A stretch of 64,000 bases of DNA from Bosea vaviloviae (GCF_001741865.1 NZ_CP017147.1:3153001-3217000), one strand, 5' to 3'; positions 19,559 to 29,450 are shown, numbered from the stretch's first letter. The notes: generated by a model from the sequence alone, not told the origin. Program-made: numbers and translations.

Positions 19559-20701
19559 TCAGCGGCAGATCCATGTTTCGCTTCGCCAGGGCTCCAAACG
19601 TGACGCATCGAGGTCGAGCCCCGTTCCAGGAAGATCGGGAATTTCAAGCGTCCCGGTCGCCGTGGGCCTGACCGCGCCCTGGAGTGAGAGAAGCGGATTG
19701 TCGGAGATATCGACCTCCACATAGGGGTAAGGCGCCGGACCTCCACCGCGCCGCGCTGGAAGCAGGCTGGAGACCTGCAGCGCCGCCTGGTGATTGACGA
19801 TCGTGCCGAAAACATGGGGCATGATCGGGAGGTCGAAGGCCGCCGCCAACGCTGCGATCCGCAGGAAGCCGGTATAGCCACCACAGACCGTGAGATCGGG
19901 CTGGAGAATGGACATCGAGCCCGCCACGAGGACATCCCGGAATGCCCCGGCGCTGGCGAGTGCTTCCCCCCCGGCCACGGCCGTCGAAACCGCCTTGGCG
20001 ACCTCGGCATATCCCGCGATGTCTTCCGGCCCCACCGGCTCCTCGATCCAGAGCAGATCGGAAGCTTCCATCTGGCGAGCCGAGGCGATGGCAGCGCGAG
20101 CCGTGTAGGCCTGGTTGATGTCGACCATGAGCCCGATCTCCGGGCCAACCAGCTTGCGCATCTGCGCCAGCATCGCACCGTCGGCTCGCGGAGAGACACC
20201 CGCGCGCGGCTTCAACGCGCGATAGCCTTCCTTCAGAGCGCGTTCGACCGCCTCGGCGTAGTGTCCGTAGGGGTCGTTCCCTTCCGTGATGAACGGGCCG
20301 CTGCCATAGGCGAACACCTCGCTGCGAAGCCCGCCACCCAACAAGGCGGCGACGCTGACGCCGCGTTCTTGCGCAGCGAGGTCGCACAGCGCCATATCGA
20401 GCGCGGAGATCGCCATCATGGCAGGTCCGCGGCGATCATAGCCCAGGTTGGCGACCATATTCTCCCAAAGCGCGCAGTAGCGCGCCGGCGCTTCCCCGAT
20501 GACGACCTGCGCATAACGTGAGCGAATGAGAGCGGCCGCCGCGTCCGGAGACGAGAACACCTCGCCCCAACCGCTTTTGCCGGTATCCGTGACGACTTCC
20601 AGCAGAAGGAAATCACGGCGGCGGATCATGGTCCGGGCGTTGCCGATCGCCGGCGCTGGAACGAAGCCGACATGATGGCCGCGGATCTCGGTGACTCTCA
20701 T
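19559..20701 (-). CDS. Mandelate racemase/muconate lactonizing-type enolase-superfamily enzyme
   Basis: A 380-residue enzyme, first gene of the minus-strand operon. The N-terminal capping domain begins MRVTEIRGHHVGF. In the barrel, metal ligands are seen in LMVDINQAY, LLWIEEPVGPED and the GGE of AVAGGEALA, and the active-site aspartate and histidine in LQPDLTVCGG and PIMPHVFG. The usual KxK is seen as KPR in YRALKPRAG. It probably dehydrates or racemises a hydroxy acid or sugar acid. ATG 20701 is preferred over an upstream start without a domain match. Confidence 0.88.
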   Translation of the reverse strand: MRVTEIRGHHVGFVPAPAIGNARTMIRRRDFLLLEVVTDTGKSGWGEVFSSPDAAAALIRSRYAQVVIGEAPARYCALWENMVANLGYDRRGPAMMAISALDMALCDLAAQERGVSVAALLGGGLRSEVFAYGSGPFITEGNDPYGHYAEAVERALKEGYRALKPRAGVSPRADGAMLAQMRKLVGPEIGLMVDINQAYTARAAIASARQMEASDLLWIEEPVGPEDIAGYAEVAKAVSTAVAGGEALASAGAFRDVLVAGSMSILQPDLTVCGGYTGFLRIAALAAAFDLPIMPHVFGTIVNHQAALQVSSLLPARRGGGPAPYPYVEVDISDNPLLSLQGAVRPTATGTLEIPDLPGTGLDLDASRLEPWRSETWICR

Positions 20702-20797
20702 CGGGTTCCCACTCGCGCGAACGATCGGGAGCGATCTTGACGCTGAAGGGTTCATGCATACCAATACAAAGATCGCCTGACTTAATGTCCGTGGATT

Positions 20798-21733
20798 ATG
20801 ACATTCGACTCCCGTGAACTCTCAGTGCTTCGTGCCGTGATCGAGAAGGGCAGCGTCACAGCGGCAGCCGTGGCGCTGAACGTGTCGCAGCCGGCCGTGA
20901 GCCGTACGCTGCAACAGATCGAGGAGCGCATCGGCATCGTCCTGTTCAGGCGCGAAAAGCAACGACTGTATCCGACGCGGGAGACGGAACTGCTCTACGC
21001 AGATGTCGTGCAGGCCGTCTCTGCCATCGAGACCGTTGCGCGGCGTGCCCGCGATCTCAGGGAGGGCCGGACAGGCGCGCTGAGGATTGCCACGATTGCC
21101 GCGTTCGCGAACTCGATCCTGCCTTATGCCATTTCGCGGCTCCGAAGCAGAAAGCCCGGCGTCGAGTTCGTCGTCGAGATCCTGACGGCACGTGACGTCG
21201 CCCAACGTGTGGCCAGCTTCAAGAGCGAACTCGGACTGCTCATCGACGCGGCGGCGGTTTCGGGAATCCTCCTGGAGGATCTGTGCACTTCGCGCTTTGG
21301 CTGCGTCCTGCCGAGCGGCCACGCTTTGGCGCAAAAGCCGTACCTCACGATCGACGATCTGTCGCCGCAGCCCATCATCTGCCTCGACCGGATGTTGCCG
21401 CTCGGAGCGCTTGCGCACCGAATCTTCGAGCGAGCCGACCTCCAGCTGCGGCCCGCCGTCGAGGTCTCACAATCGAACATCGCATGCGTGCTCGTTGAGG
21501 CTGGCGCCGGCATCGCCCTGATCGACAAGCTTGGCGTCCTGGGCCGGTCGGGCGCCGATAAGCTGGCTTTCGTCCCGTTCTTCCCCACGGAGACGATTGT
21601 CGGACGGCTCGCGCTTCCCGTCGGAGCGGCCCAGAGCGCTTCATCGCTGGAATTCTGCGCAGCACTGCGAGAGGTCGTGGCCGAGCTGGCGGCGATAGAC
21701 AGCGGCTTCTCGACGCCGGCGCTGCTGGCCTGA
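20798..21733 (+). CDS. LysR-family transcriptional regulator
   Basis: A 311-residue LysR-type regulator. The winged helix-turn-helix covers residues 4-60 (SVTAAAVALNVSQPAVSRTL, then RIGIVLFRR), followed by a periplasmic-binding-protein-like effector domain. It is divergent from the enolase-family gene with a 96-bp gap, the usual arrangement for control of a neighbouring catabolic operon by a pathway intermediate. No clean T-N11-A box could be picked out by eye. Confidence 0.92.
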   Translation: MTFDSRELSVLRAVIEKGSVTAAAVALNVSQPAVSRTLQQIEERIGIVLFRREKQRLYPTRETELLYADVVQAVSAIETVARRARDLREGRTGALRIATIAAFANSILPYAISRLRSRKPGVEFVVEILTARDVAQRVASFKSELGLLIDAAAVSGILLEDLCTSRFGCVLPSGHALAQKPYLTIDDLSPQPIICLDRMLPLGALAHRIFERADLQLRPAVEVSQSNIACVLVEAGAGIALIDKLGVLGRSGADKLAFVPFFPTETIVGRLALPVGAAQSASSLEFCAALREVVAELAAIDSGFSTPALLA

Positions 21734-21937
21734 GCCCAAACCTTACGAGGTGGCTTTCGCACGATGGCGGGCGAATTGGGCCGTCGAGGCGGATACGCGT
21801 ATAGTCAGGTTACGCCCGATCGCAGGTCAGGGAATCGTGTCGGTGCCTTCGAATCTCGGCTGTTCGGTGTCGGGCCGCAGATCGGCTACCTGTTTCCGGT
21901 GGGCAAGTTGCACCGCCGACAGATCTTCGGCGCCGGC

Positions 21938-22735
21938 TCATCCGAGCACCGAGGCCAGGAATTCGCGCGTGCGCGGCTGCTCGGGCGCGCTGAAGATGCG
22001 CTCGGGCTCGCCCTGTTCGCAGATCCGGCCCTTGTCGAAGAAGCAGACCCGGTCGGAGACCTCGCGGGCGAAGCGCATTTCGTGGGTGACGAGCAGCATG
22101 GTGAGGTCGTGCTCGCTGGCCAGCCCGCGGATGACCGAGAGCACCTCGCCGACGAGCTGCGGGTCGAGCGCCGAAGTCGGCTCGTCGAAGAGCAGCACGC
22201 GCGGGCGCATGGCCAGCGCGCGGGCAATGGCGACGCGCTGTTGCTGGCCACCGGAAAGTTGCGCCGGATAGTGGTCCTTCTTGTCGGCGAGGCCGACCAT
22301 GGCGAGCAGGTCGACGGCCCGGCATTCGGCCTCACCGCGCGGCAGCCCGAGCACGCGCAGCGGCGCCTCCACGACATTGCGCAGCACGGTCATATGCGGG
22401 AACAGGTTGAAGCTCTGGAAGACCATGCCGACATGGCTGCGGATCTGGCGCAGATGCCCGTCAGACGCCTTGAACGGGGCATGGCCGCCCTCCTCGTGAT
22501 AAGGCATTCCGGCGAGCGTCAGCCGCCCCTCCTGGAAGGGCTCCAGCGTCATCAGGATGCGCAGCACCGTCGACTTGCCCGAGCCCGACGGGCCGATCAA
22601 CGTGACCTTCTCGCCGCGGGCGACGCTGAAGTTGAAATCGTCGAGGACGGTCAAGGCGCCGAAGCGCTTGGTCACGCCGGCGAACTCGATGATGGGCGGC
22701 TGTGGGTCGATGGCAACCTTGGCTGTCTCGGTCAT
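21938..22735 (-). CDS. ehuA: Ectoine/hydroxyectoine ABC transporter ATPase
   Basis: A 265-residue ATPase of the polar amino-acid class: Walker [10 protein letters not shown], signature LSGGQQQR, Walker [15 protein letters not shown], and the H-loop in [10 protein letters not shown]. It overlaps the ehuD stop by four bases (ATGA) and closes the operon. With ehuB, ehuC and ehuD it forms a complete importer whose assignment to ectoine rests on the upstream eut/doe genes. Confidence 0.9.
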   Translation of the reverse strand: MTETAKVAIDPQPPIIEFAGVTKRFGALTVLDDFNFSVARGEKVTLIGPSGSGKSTVLRILMTLEPFQEGRLTLAGMPYHEEGGHAPFKASDGHLRQIRSHVGMVFQSFNLFPHMTVLRNVVEAPLRVLGLPRGEAECRAVDLLAMVGLADKKDHYPAQLSGGQQQRVAIARALAMRPRVLLFDEPTSALDPQLVGEVLSVIRGLASEHDLTMLLVTHEMRFAREVSDRVCFFDKGRICEQGEPERIFSAPEQPRTREFLASVLG

Positions 22736-23424
22736 CGCAGCGGGATCCCTGCTTTCGGCAGCGCTTTCTGCAGCCGGTGCAGGCCGGCCGAGCAGATCAG
22801 CGTGAGGAGGAGGAAGATCACGCCGACCAGCGTCAGCGGGACGAGGTATTCAAAGGTGCGCTCGCCGATCATGTTGGCGAGCCCCATCATCTCGAGCACG
22901 GTGACGACGGAGAGCACCGGCGTCTCCTTGAACATGGCGACGAGATAGTTGCCCATCGCCGGCAGGATGCGCGGCACGATCTGTGGCACGACGATGTCGC
23001 GATAGGTCTGCAGCCGGGAGAGATTCAGCGCGGTCGCCGCCTCCCACTGCCCGCGCGGTACGGCTTCGATGCCGCCGCGATAGACCTCCGAGGTATAGGC
23101 CGAATATTGCAGCCCGAGCGCGAGTGCCCCGGTGAGGAAGGCCGGCAGCGTGATGCCGTAATCCGGCAGGACGTAGTAGAGGAAGAAAAGCTGCACCAGC
23201 AGCGGCGTATCGCGCAGGAATTCGACGAAGACGGCCGTCGTCCAGGATACGGCCGCGAGCCGGCTGCGGCGCAGCAGCGCGAAGACGAGGCCGAGCACCA
23301 GCGCGATCGCAAAGCCGGCCGCGGCCGCCTGCAGCGTCACGGTCAGCCCGATCAGGATGATCGGCAGGATCGAAGACGCGTAGGTCAGCGGCGTCGTCGT
23401 ATCCCATTCGAAGCCGTACATCAT
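22732..23424 (-). CDS. ehuD: Ectoine/hydroxyectoine ABC transporter permease
   Basis: A 230-residue inner-membrane permease with about five hydrophobic segments. The HisM-type block reads [20 protein letters not shown], and the coupling loop lies near [20 protein letters not shown]. It starts 10 bp after ehuC and overlaps ehuA. Confidence 0.88.
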   Translation of the reverse strand: MMYGFEWDTTTPLTYASSILPIILIGLTVTLQAAAAGFAIALVLGLVFALLRRSRLAAVSWTTAVFVEFLRDTPLLVQLFFLYYVLPDYGITLPAFLTGALALGLQYSAYTSEVYRGGIEAVPRGQWEAATALNLSRLQTYRDIVVPQIVPRILPAMGNYLVAMFKETPVLSVVTVLEMMGLANMIGERTFEYLVPLTLVGVIFLLLTLICSAGLHRLQKALPKAGIPLR

Positions 23425-23434
23425 GCCATCAGCC

Positions 23435-24100
23435 TCACGAATGCGCTGCGCGCGGGAAGGCCGCGCCGCGCCGGACCCATCGCTCGATCAGCCGCATGAC
23501 CAGCATCAGCACCAGCGACATCGCGAAATAGCCGACGAGCGTCAGGCTGTAGACGCCGGCGCTGTCGAGGGTGAGGTTGCGGATCGACTGCGCCCGGAAG
23601 GTCAAATCGGCGATCGAGATCAGCGAGACCAGCGACGAGAGCTTCAGCGTCTCGATGGCGAGATTGCCGAAGGCCGGCATCATCTCGACCAGCGCCTGCG
23701 GCAGGGAGATACGGAGAAGCGTCTGGGCGCGGCCGAAATTCAGCGCCCGCGCCGCCTCGTGCTGCTGAACGGAGACCGATTGCAGCGCCCCGCGCACGAT
23801 TTCGGAGCCATAGGCGCCGACATGCAGGGAGAGCACGAGAATGCCGGTGGCAACCGGCTCGAAGCTGATGCCGACGAGCGGCAGGGCGTAGTAGAACCAG
23901 AACAGCTGGACGAGCAGCGAGGTGCCGCGGAAGAGCTCGGTATAACAGAGCGCAACCGTGGACAGCACACGCCCGCCCTCGACCCGGGCAATGCCGGCCA
24001 CGAAGGCGGCGACAGCGCCGATCGCGATCGCCGACAGCGTGATCGCGGCGGTGACGAGCGCGCCGCGCGACAGCGCAGGCAGGTAGGACAGCCACTCCAT
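23435..24100 (-). CDS. ehuC: Ectoine/hydroxyectoine ABC transporter permease
   Basis: A 221-residue permease paired with ehuD. It has the typical TELFRGTSLLVQLFWFYYAL segment and the coupling-loop region EIVRGALQSVSVQQHEAARA. ATG 24100 follows GGGAG. The order ehuB-ehuC-ehuD-ehuA matches known ehu transport operons of rhizobia, although there ehuA leads. Confidence 0.88.
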   Translation of the reverse strand: MEWLSYLPALSRGALVTAAITLSAIAIGAVAAFVAGIARVEGGRVLSTVALCYTELFRGTSLLVQLFWFYYALPLVGISFEPVATGILVLSLHVGAYGSEIVRGALQSVSVQQHEAARALNFGRAQTLLRISLPQALVEMMPAFGNLAIETLKLSSLVSLISIADLTFRAQSIRNLTLDSAGVYSLTLVGYFAMSLVLMLVMRLIERWVRRGAAFPRAAHS

Positions 24101-24183
24101 CCGGCAAACTCCCGCGAGAGCGTCGAAACAGGCGTAGAGTTCCGCCCGCCACTCGGGCGGGCGGAACGATCTCGGCTAGCGCC

Positions 24184-25041
24184 TTACTTGCCGGCGCAGA
24201 GGTCCTCGACCTTGCGCTCCGCTGCCGCCTTGATGCTGGCCTCGGACAGCCCGTAATTGCCGAGGATCTTCTTGTACTCGTCGCTCTTGCGGAACTCGAC
24301 GAGGGCGGCGTTGAAGGCGTCGCGCAGGTCCTTGTCCTCAGGTCGGAAGGCGAAGCCGCCGAAATTGCGGACCGGCTTGCCGTTGACCACCGGGTCGGTG
24401 AAGGGCGCGACCTGCTCGACATTGGCCTGGCCCTTGGCGAGCGAGGCGACGGTGAGCTCGGTCGCGGCATAGGCGTCGGCGCGGCTCTGCACGGTCGCCA
24501 GCGCGTCGGCATTGGCGGTGATGAAGATCACCTGGCTGTCTTTGACGCCGACGGCACGGAGGAAGTCGATATTGTTCGCGCCGGAGACGATCGCGACCTT
24601 CAGCGACGGGTCCTTGGCGATGTCGGCATAGGTTGTGAGCTTCTTCGGATTGCCCTTCTTCACCAGCAGACCCTCGCCATAGGAGGAGTTCGGCTCGCTG
24701 AAGGAAACCTGCTTGCAGCGCTCCGGCGAGATGTTCTGCTCGGCGGCGACGAAATCGAAGCGCTTGGCCTTGAGGCCGGGGATCAGCGTGCCGAACGGCG
24801 TGACCGACCAGTTGGCTTCGGCGACGCCGAGCTTCTTCAGCACCGCATTGGCGACGTCGGGCCCGATGCCTGCCGAGGTGCCGTCATCCTTCATGTAGGA
24901 ATAGGGCACCTCATTGGCGGTCGCGACACGGATATAACCCTGGTCCTTGACGTCCTTGAGAGTGGTGGCGCCGGCGGCGGCAAGACCGATGGCGAGCGCG
25001 GTAGTGGAAAGTCCCGCAATCCTTAGAAACGGCATATGCAT
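24184..25041 (-). CDS. ehuB: Ectoine/hydroxyectoine periplasmic binding protein
   Basis: A 285-residue family-3 receptor with a signal peptide (residues 1-25). EhuB-like blocks are GYIRVATANEVPYSYMK, GIGPDVANAVLKKLGV and RFDFVAAEQNISPERCKQVS. The operon of ectoine-degrading enzymes immediately upstream supports ectoine or 5-hydroxyectoine as ligand, taken up as nutrient and osmoprotectant. Confidence 0.9.
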   Translation of the reverse strand: MHMPFLRIAGLSTTALAIGLAAAGATTLKDVKDQGYIRVATANEVPYSYMKDDGTSAGIGPDVANAVLKKLGVAEANWSVTPFGTLIPGLKAKRFDFVAAEQNISPERCKQVSFSEPNSSYGEGLLVKKGNPKKLTTYADIAKDPSLKVAIVSGANNIDFLRAVGVKDSQVIFITANADALATVQSRADAYAATELTVASLAKGQANVEQVAPFTDPVVNGKPVRNFGGFAFRPEDKDLRDAFNAALVEFRKSDEYKKILGNYGLSEASIKAAAERKVEDLCAGK

Positions 25042-25140
25042 TCTCCTCTGGTTGATGTTTCTCCGCTTGCCGATTGCTTCGGCTTACCTGGCGTCTTTGC
25101 GCCGGCGGATTGGCTTGGACCGGTCGCCCGGCCGAACGGG

Positions 25141-26154
25141 TCAGGGCGCCTCCGTCAGCACGGCGAGGACGGAGAGGCAGTCGCCCGTCTTGATCAGCCC
25201 GGGGACGTGGCGCGCGGCGAGGACGCCGTCCATGGCCGCCCGGTACTCGGCCGGGGCGAGCCCGGTCTTTCCAACGGGGTAAACCCGGGCGACCACCTCG
25301 CCAGCTCGCACGGGCTCGCCGAGATCGCGCGCGAAGGCGATGAGCCCGTCTTCTTCGGCGAAGGCGAAGCAATCGCTGGAGGGCATGTCGAGCCAGCGGG
25401 TCGGCGCCGTCTCGGGCGCTCCGGCGAGGATGCCGGCATGCTTCAGGAGATTGGCGGCGCCGCGCCTGGCGATGCCGATGCTGCGGGCGCTCGCCGTTCC
25501 GGCGCCGCCAAGCTCGGTCGTGACGAAGACCTTGCCCAACGCCTCGACGGTGGTGTCGAGCATGCCGACGGCGTCGATCTCGAGCATCTTCATCGAATAG
25601 GGAGCGGAGAAGGCGGCGACCGCCGCAAAGCAGCGCGCCTCCTGCGTCTTGTCCGGCAAGTCATGCGCCGCGGCATAAGGCAGGAAGTCGAGCGTCTTCC
25701 CGCCGGAATGGAAGTCGAGCACGACATCGGCGAGGGGCACGAGATGGCGCGTGACGTAGTCGGCGATCTTCTCGGTGACGCTGCCATCCGGCCGGCCGGG
25801 AAAGCTGCGGTTGAGATTGCCCTTGTCGATCGGCGAGGTGCGCGTGCCGGCCCGGAAGGCCGGATAGTTCAGCGCCGGCACGATGATCACCCGGCCCGTA
25901 AGCGTCGCCGGGTCCAGCGTACGCGCCAGCTCGAACAGCGCGGCGGGCCCTTCATATTCGTCGCCATGGTTGGCGCCGGTCAAAAGCGCGGTCGGGCCAG
26001 CGCCATTCGCGACGACGCAGATCGGGATCATCACCGAGCCCCAGGCGCTGTCGTCGCGGCTATAGGGCAGGCGCAGATGGCCATGCTGGACGCCTTGCGC
26101 CGACAGATCGATCGTGGGGGTCACCGGCGATGGGCGGGGAGAGGCAGTCAGCAT
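25141..26154 (-). CDS. doeB: N2-acetyl-L-2,4-diaminobutanoate deacetylase (DoeB/EutE)
   Basis: A 337-residue zinc amidohydrolase of the succinylglutamate desuccinylase/aspartoacylase type. Zinc ligands are visible in GANHGDEYEG and VLDFHSGGKT; the probable catalytic acid is in VTTELGGAG. In ectoine degradation it removes acetate from N-alpha-acetyl-diaminobutyrate made by DoeA, yielding L-2,4-diaminobutyrate. It begins four bases after doeA ends. Confidence 0.9.
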   Translation of the reverse strand: MLTASPRPSPVTPTIDLSAQGVQHGHLRLPYSRDDSAWGSVMIPICVVANGAGPTALLTGANHGDEYEGPAALFELARTLDPATLTGRVIIVPALNYPAFRAGTRTSPIDKGNLNRSFPGRPDGSVTEKIADYVTRHLVPLADVVLDFHSGGKTLDFLPYAAAHDLPDKTQEARCFAAVAAFSAPYSMKMLEIDAVGMLDTTVEALGKVFVTTELGGAGTASARSIGIARRGAANLLKHAGILAGAPETAPTRWLDMPSSDCFAFAEEDGLIAFARDLGEPVRAGEVVARVYPVGKTGLAPAEYRAAMDGVLAARHVPGLIKTGDCLSVLAVLTEAP

Positions 26155-26158
26155 GCGC

Positions 26159-27337
26159 TCAACCCTTGACGAAGAGCTGGCGCGGCACGTTCGACAGGCA
26201 TTCGACGCCGGTCTGCGTGATCGCGATGCTTTCGGTGATCTCGAGCCCCATGTCCTCGAGCCAGAGGCCGGTCATGAAATGGAAGGTCATGCCGGGCTTG
26301 AGCTCGGTCCGGTCGCCGGGCCGCAGGCTCATGGTGCGCTCACCCCAATCGGGCGGATACGACAGGCCGATCGGATAGCCGGTACGGTTGTCCTTGCTGA
26401 TCCCATAGGTCTTCAGCACCGCGAAGAAGGCGTTGGCGATGTCCTCGCAGGTGTTGCCCGGCTTTGCCGCGGCGAGCCCGGCTTCCATGCCTTCGAGCGT
26501 CGCCTTCTCGGCGTCGAGGAAGGCCTGCGTCGGCTTGCCGAGGAAGACGGTGCGCGAGAGCGGGCAGTGGTAGCGTTTATAGGCGCCGGCGATTTCGAAG
26601 AAGGTGCCTTCGCCTGATCGCATCGGCTTGTCGTCCCAGGTCAGGTGCGGCGCTGAGGCGTCGGCGCCCGAAGGCAGCAGCGGCACGATCGCTGGATAGT
26701 CGCCGCCGAATTCGGGCGTGCCGCGGATGCCGGCGTCGTAGATCTCGGCGACGAGATCGCATTTGCGCATGCCGGGCTCGACCACCTCGACGATGCGCTG
26801 GTGCATGAGCTCGACGATGCGGCCGGCCTTGCGCATGTAGTCGAGCTCGGTCTTGCTCTTGACCGCGCGCTGCCAGTTCACCAGCCCGCCGGCGTCCTTG
26901 AAACGGGCATTCGGCAGGTGCGTCCGCAGCGAAGCGAAGGCCGCCGCCGAGAAATAGTAATTGTCCATCTCGACCGCGATCGGGAGCGTGCCCCAGCCGC
27001 GCTCGGTGATGATCTGCGCCAGCAGGTCCATCGGATGGCGCTCGGTCGACTGAACATACTGGTCGGGATAGCCGATGATGTTGTCATGGCTGAGATAGGC
27101 GGTGCGCTTCGCGCCGTTCGCATCTTGCTTGCGGCCGTACCAGATCGGCTCGCCCGTGGGCGGCACGAGCACGCATTGGTGGACGTAGAAAGACCAGCCA
27201 TCATAGCCGGTGAGCCAGTGCATATTGGACGGGTCGGTCACGATCATCAGCTCGACGCCGGCCCGCTCCATGGCGGTACGGGTCTTGGCGAGGCGCTCGG
27301 CATACTCCTCGCGCGTGAAATTCAGGGTCACGGTCAC
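26159..27337 (-). CDS. doeA: Ectoine hydrolase (DoeA/EutD)
   Basis: A 392-residue M24-type hydrolase that opens the ectoine ring to N-alpha-acetyl-L-2,4-diaminobutyrate. The N-terminal creatinase-like domain includes DPSNMHWLTGYDGWSFYVHQ, a hallmark of DoeA. The C-terminal pita-bread domain includes GEGTFFEIAGAYKRYHCPLS and PGMTFHFMTGLWLEDMGLEI. Its start overlaps the eutC stop by four bases. Its product is also the likely inducer recognised by EnuR. Confidence 0.93.
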   Translation of the reverse strand: MTVTLNFTREEYAERLAKTRTAMERAGVELMIVTDPSNMHWLTGYDGWSFYVHQCVLVPPTGEPIWYGRKQDANGAKRTAYLSHDNIIGYPDQYVQSTERHPMDLLAQIITERGWGTLPIAVEMDNYYFSAAAFASLRTHLPNARFKDAGGLVNWQRAVKSKTELDYMRKAGRIVELMHQRIVEVVEPGMRKCDLVAEIYDAGIRGTPEFGGDYPAIVPLLPSGADASAPHLTWDDKPMRSGEGTFFEIAGAYKRYHCPLSRTVFLGKPTQAFLDAEKATLEGMEAGLAAAKPGNTCEDIANAFFAVLKTYGISKDNRTGYPIGLSYPPDWGERTMSLRPGDRTELKPGMTFHFMTGLWLEDMGLEITESIAITQTGVECLSNVPRQLFVKG

Positions 27338-28347
27338 GCGGCGTCTCCCGCTTCGGCTTTGGTGTCGATGCTGTGTCCGGCGCCGGTACCGCGGGCGCGG
27401 GAGGCGGCGAGATTGGCGATCGCCGTATCCTGCACGCCGGTGCCGGTCAGGTCCGCCAGGGTGATCTCGTCAGCGCGTGTCCGGCCGGCGCGCTTGCCGG
27501 CGATGACCTCTCCGAGCTCCGCGAACGACTGGTCGGCGGTGGCAGCGCCGGTGCGGATCGCGGAGGCGAGCTCGCCGAGGCGGCGCGTCTGGCTGAGACG
27601 GTCGGCGACATAGGTGACGCGGGCAAAGACGGCCGGGTCGATCTCGTTCTTGTGCTCGCTGTCGGAGCCCATCGCGGTGATGTGCTGGCCGGGCTCGAGC
27701 CAGCCAGCCACCAGGATCGGCTGCTCTGCCGGCGTCGTGGTGACGATGACATCGGCGCCTCGCACCGCAGCCTGGGGATCGGGGAGGGCGGTGACGGGAA
27801 TGCGGAGCTTGCGGGATAGCTCGCTTGCGGCTTCGTTCGCCTTGTGCTGATCGCGCGCCCAGATCCGCGCCTCGCGGATCGGCCGCACCAGTGCCAGCGC
27901 TTCGAGTTGGAGCCTAGCCTGCATTCCCGCGCCGAAGATGGTGGCGACCGCCGCATCCGGCCGGGCAAGGTGACGTGCCGCGACGGCGCCGGCCGCTGCC
28001 GTCCGCACATCGGTGAGATAGCCATTATCCAGCAGCAGCGCCTCGACGAGGCCAGTCCTGGCGCTGAACAGGATCATCAACCCGTTCAGGCTGGCCAGGC
28101 CGAGCTTGGGGTTGTCGAAAAAGCCGGGGCTGACCTTGATGGCGAAACCGTCGAGGCCCGGCACATAAGCCGTCTTCACATCGACCTCACCGCGATAGTC
28201 GGGGATGTCGAGCCGCAGAATCGGCGGCATGGCGACGGCCTTGGTCGCGAGCGCCAAAAACGCCTCCTCGACACAGGCGACCGCGCTCAGGTCGAGCCTG
28301 ACGACACGGCGCAGCTCCGCCTCGGTGAGGACGAGCATGCGGCTCAT
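27334..28347 (-). CDS. eutC: Ectoine utilization protein EutC (ornithine cyclodeaminase/mu-crystallin family)
   Basis: A 337-residue NAD(P)-binding protein of the ornithine cyclodeaminase family. The Rossmann segment reads ATIFGAGMQARLQLEALALV, preceded by LTDVRTAAAGAVAARHLA. ATG 28347 overlaps the eutB stop (ATGA). It is thought to act with EutB in converting hydroxyectoine towards ectoine; the exact reaction is not established from sequence. Confidence 0.88.
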   Translation of the reverse strand: MSRMLVLTEAELRRVVRLDLSAVACVEEAFLALATKAVAMPPILRLDIPDYRGEVDVKTAYVPGLDGFAIKVSPGFFDNPKLGLASLNGLMILFSARTGLVEALLLDNGYLTDVRTAAAGAVAARHLARPDAAVATIFGAGMQARLQLEALALVRPIREARIWARDQHKANEAASELSRKLRIPVTALPDPQAAVRGADVIVTTTPAEQPILVAGWLEPGQHITAMGSDSEHKNEIDPAVFARVTYVADRLSQTRRLGELASAIRTGAATADQSFAELGEVIAGKRAGRTRADEITLADLTGTGVQDTAIANLAASRARGTGAGHSIDTKAEAGDAA

Positions 28348-29372
28348 GCGTTGGCTCCGGAGACGATGCGCCGGTGGACGGTGTCGTCGATATTGCGTCC
28401 CGAAACGATGATCGCCGTCGGCCCTTGCGGGTTGGCCTTTCCGGCGAGCAGCGCCGCGATACCAACCGCGCCGGCGCCTTCGACGATCTCGCCTTCCTCG
28501 CGCGCGGCATGACGGATGCCGGCGGCGATCTCTGCCTCGCTCAGCAGCACGACTCCATCGAGCAGGTCGCGGCATAGCGCGAAGGTGACCTGGTTGGCGA
28601 CGCCGATACCGCCACCGAGCGAATCCGCCAGCGTTTCCTCTTCGACCACCGCGACGGGCCGGCCGGCCGCGATCGCCGCGGCCATGGCGGCGCCGCGCTC
28701 CATCGAGACACCGATGATCCTTGCGGACGGTCGCAGCGCCTTGACCGCGACCGCAATGCCGGCCGCAAGCCCGCCGCCCGAGAGCGGGACCAGCACGCAG
28801 GCGAGCGAGGGCAGATCCTCGATCAGCTCGAGGCCGATCGTACCCTGGCCGGCGACGACGTCGGGATCGTCAAAGGGCGGGATTGGCGTGAGCCCGTCCG
28901 CGACGACCAGCCGCTCGACCTCGGCCTGTGCATCGTCCTGCGAGCGGCCGACAATGCGGACCCGCGCGCCCAGCGAGCGGATCGCCTCGACCTTGTTGGC
29001 CGGCACCAGCGCCGACATGCAGATCGTGGCGCCAAGGCCGAGCTGCCGGGCGGTATAGGCGACGGCGCGGCCGTGATTGCCGGTGGACGCGGTCACAAGC
29101 CCGCGTCGACGCTGTGCTTCACCCAGCGCCAGCACAGCGTTCATCGCGCCGCGAAGCTTGAAGGCGCCGATCGGCTGACGCGTTTCGAGTTTGAGATGGA
29201 CGGGCTGGCCGCACAGGCGGCTCAGCGAGGGCGAGCCGACCAGCGGCGTGCGCTCAACCTTGCCGGTTATGCGCGCTGCAGCCACTTCGATATCGGGCAA
29301 GCCGACTGACGTCGGCGCTGCGGCCGGTCGCTCTGCTTCGGCAGTGGCAAGATGCGGTTTGATCACCGTCAT
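28344..29372 (-). CDS. eutB: Hydroxyectoine utilization dehydratase EutB
   Basis: A 342-residue PLP enzyme of the threonine dehydratase fold. The PLP lysine lies in GAFKLRGAMNA, the substrate loop in TASTGNHGRAVA, and the phosphate-binding glycines in PLSGGGLAAGIA. ATG 29372 is preferred because GAGAGGGGA precedes it; a start at 29390 lacks a ribosome binding site. It probably removes the hydroxyl function of hydroxyectoine together with EutC. It is the first structural gene after enuR. Confidence 0.88.
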   Translation of the reverse strand: MTVIKPHLATAEAERPAAAPTSVGLPDIEVAAARITGKVERTPLVGSPSLSRLCGQPVHLKLETRQPIGAFKLRGAMNAVLALGEAQRRRGLVTASTGNHGRAVAYTARQLGLGATICMSALVPANKVEAIRSLGARVRIVGRSQDDAQAEVERLVVADGLTPIPPFDDPDVVAGQGTIGLELIEDLPSLACVLVPLSGGGLAAGIAVAVKALRPSARIIGVSMERGAAMAAAIAAGRPVAVVEEETLADSLGGGIGVANQVTFALCRDLLDGVVLLSEAEIAAGIRHAAREEGEIVEGAGAVGIAALLAGKANPQGPTAIIVSGRNIDDTVHRRIVSGANA

Positions 29373-29410
29373 TCCCCTCTCGCTTGTCATGCTGCGAGGG
29401 GCAGAAATTC

Positions 29411-29450
29411 AAGTCAATTATTATATTGTCATGATCCAATCGCGACGCAA
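29411..29450 (-). promoter_or_regulatory. Probable promoter/operator of the eut-doe-ehu operon
   Basis: In the 135-bp gap between enuR and eutB the minus strand carries a consensus TATAAT (29420-29425) within an AT-rich patch. Next to it is ATCATGACAATAT, which resembles TTCATGACATTAT in the enuR/doeX gap at 30990-31002. The shared TCATGACA is a candidate EnuR-binding element. No good -35 at ideal spacing is seen. Confidence 0.45.

Noticed and set aside
21764..22948. 394-residue open frame on the plus strand
   Set aside because: Antisense to ehuA and ehuD, which have clear motifs; its composition is that of a shadow frame.
23421..24512. 363-residue minus-strand frame over the ehuC/ehuB junction
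   Set aside because: A different frame of the ehuC and ehuB genes; the correct frames show transporter motifs and a signal peptide.
25036..26169. 377-residue open frame on the plus strand
   Set aside because: Antisense to doeB, whose zinc-binding motifs are evident.
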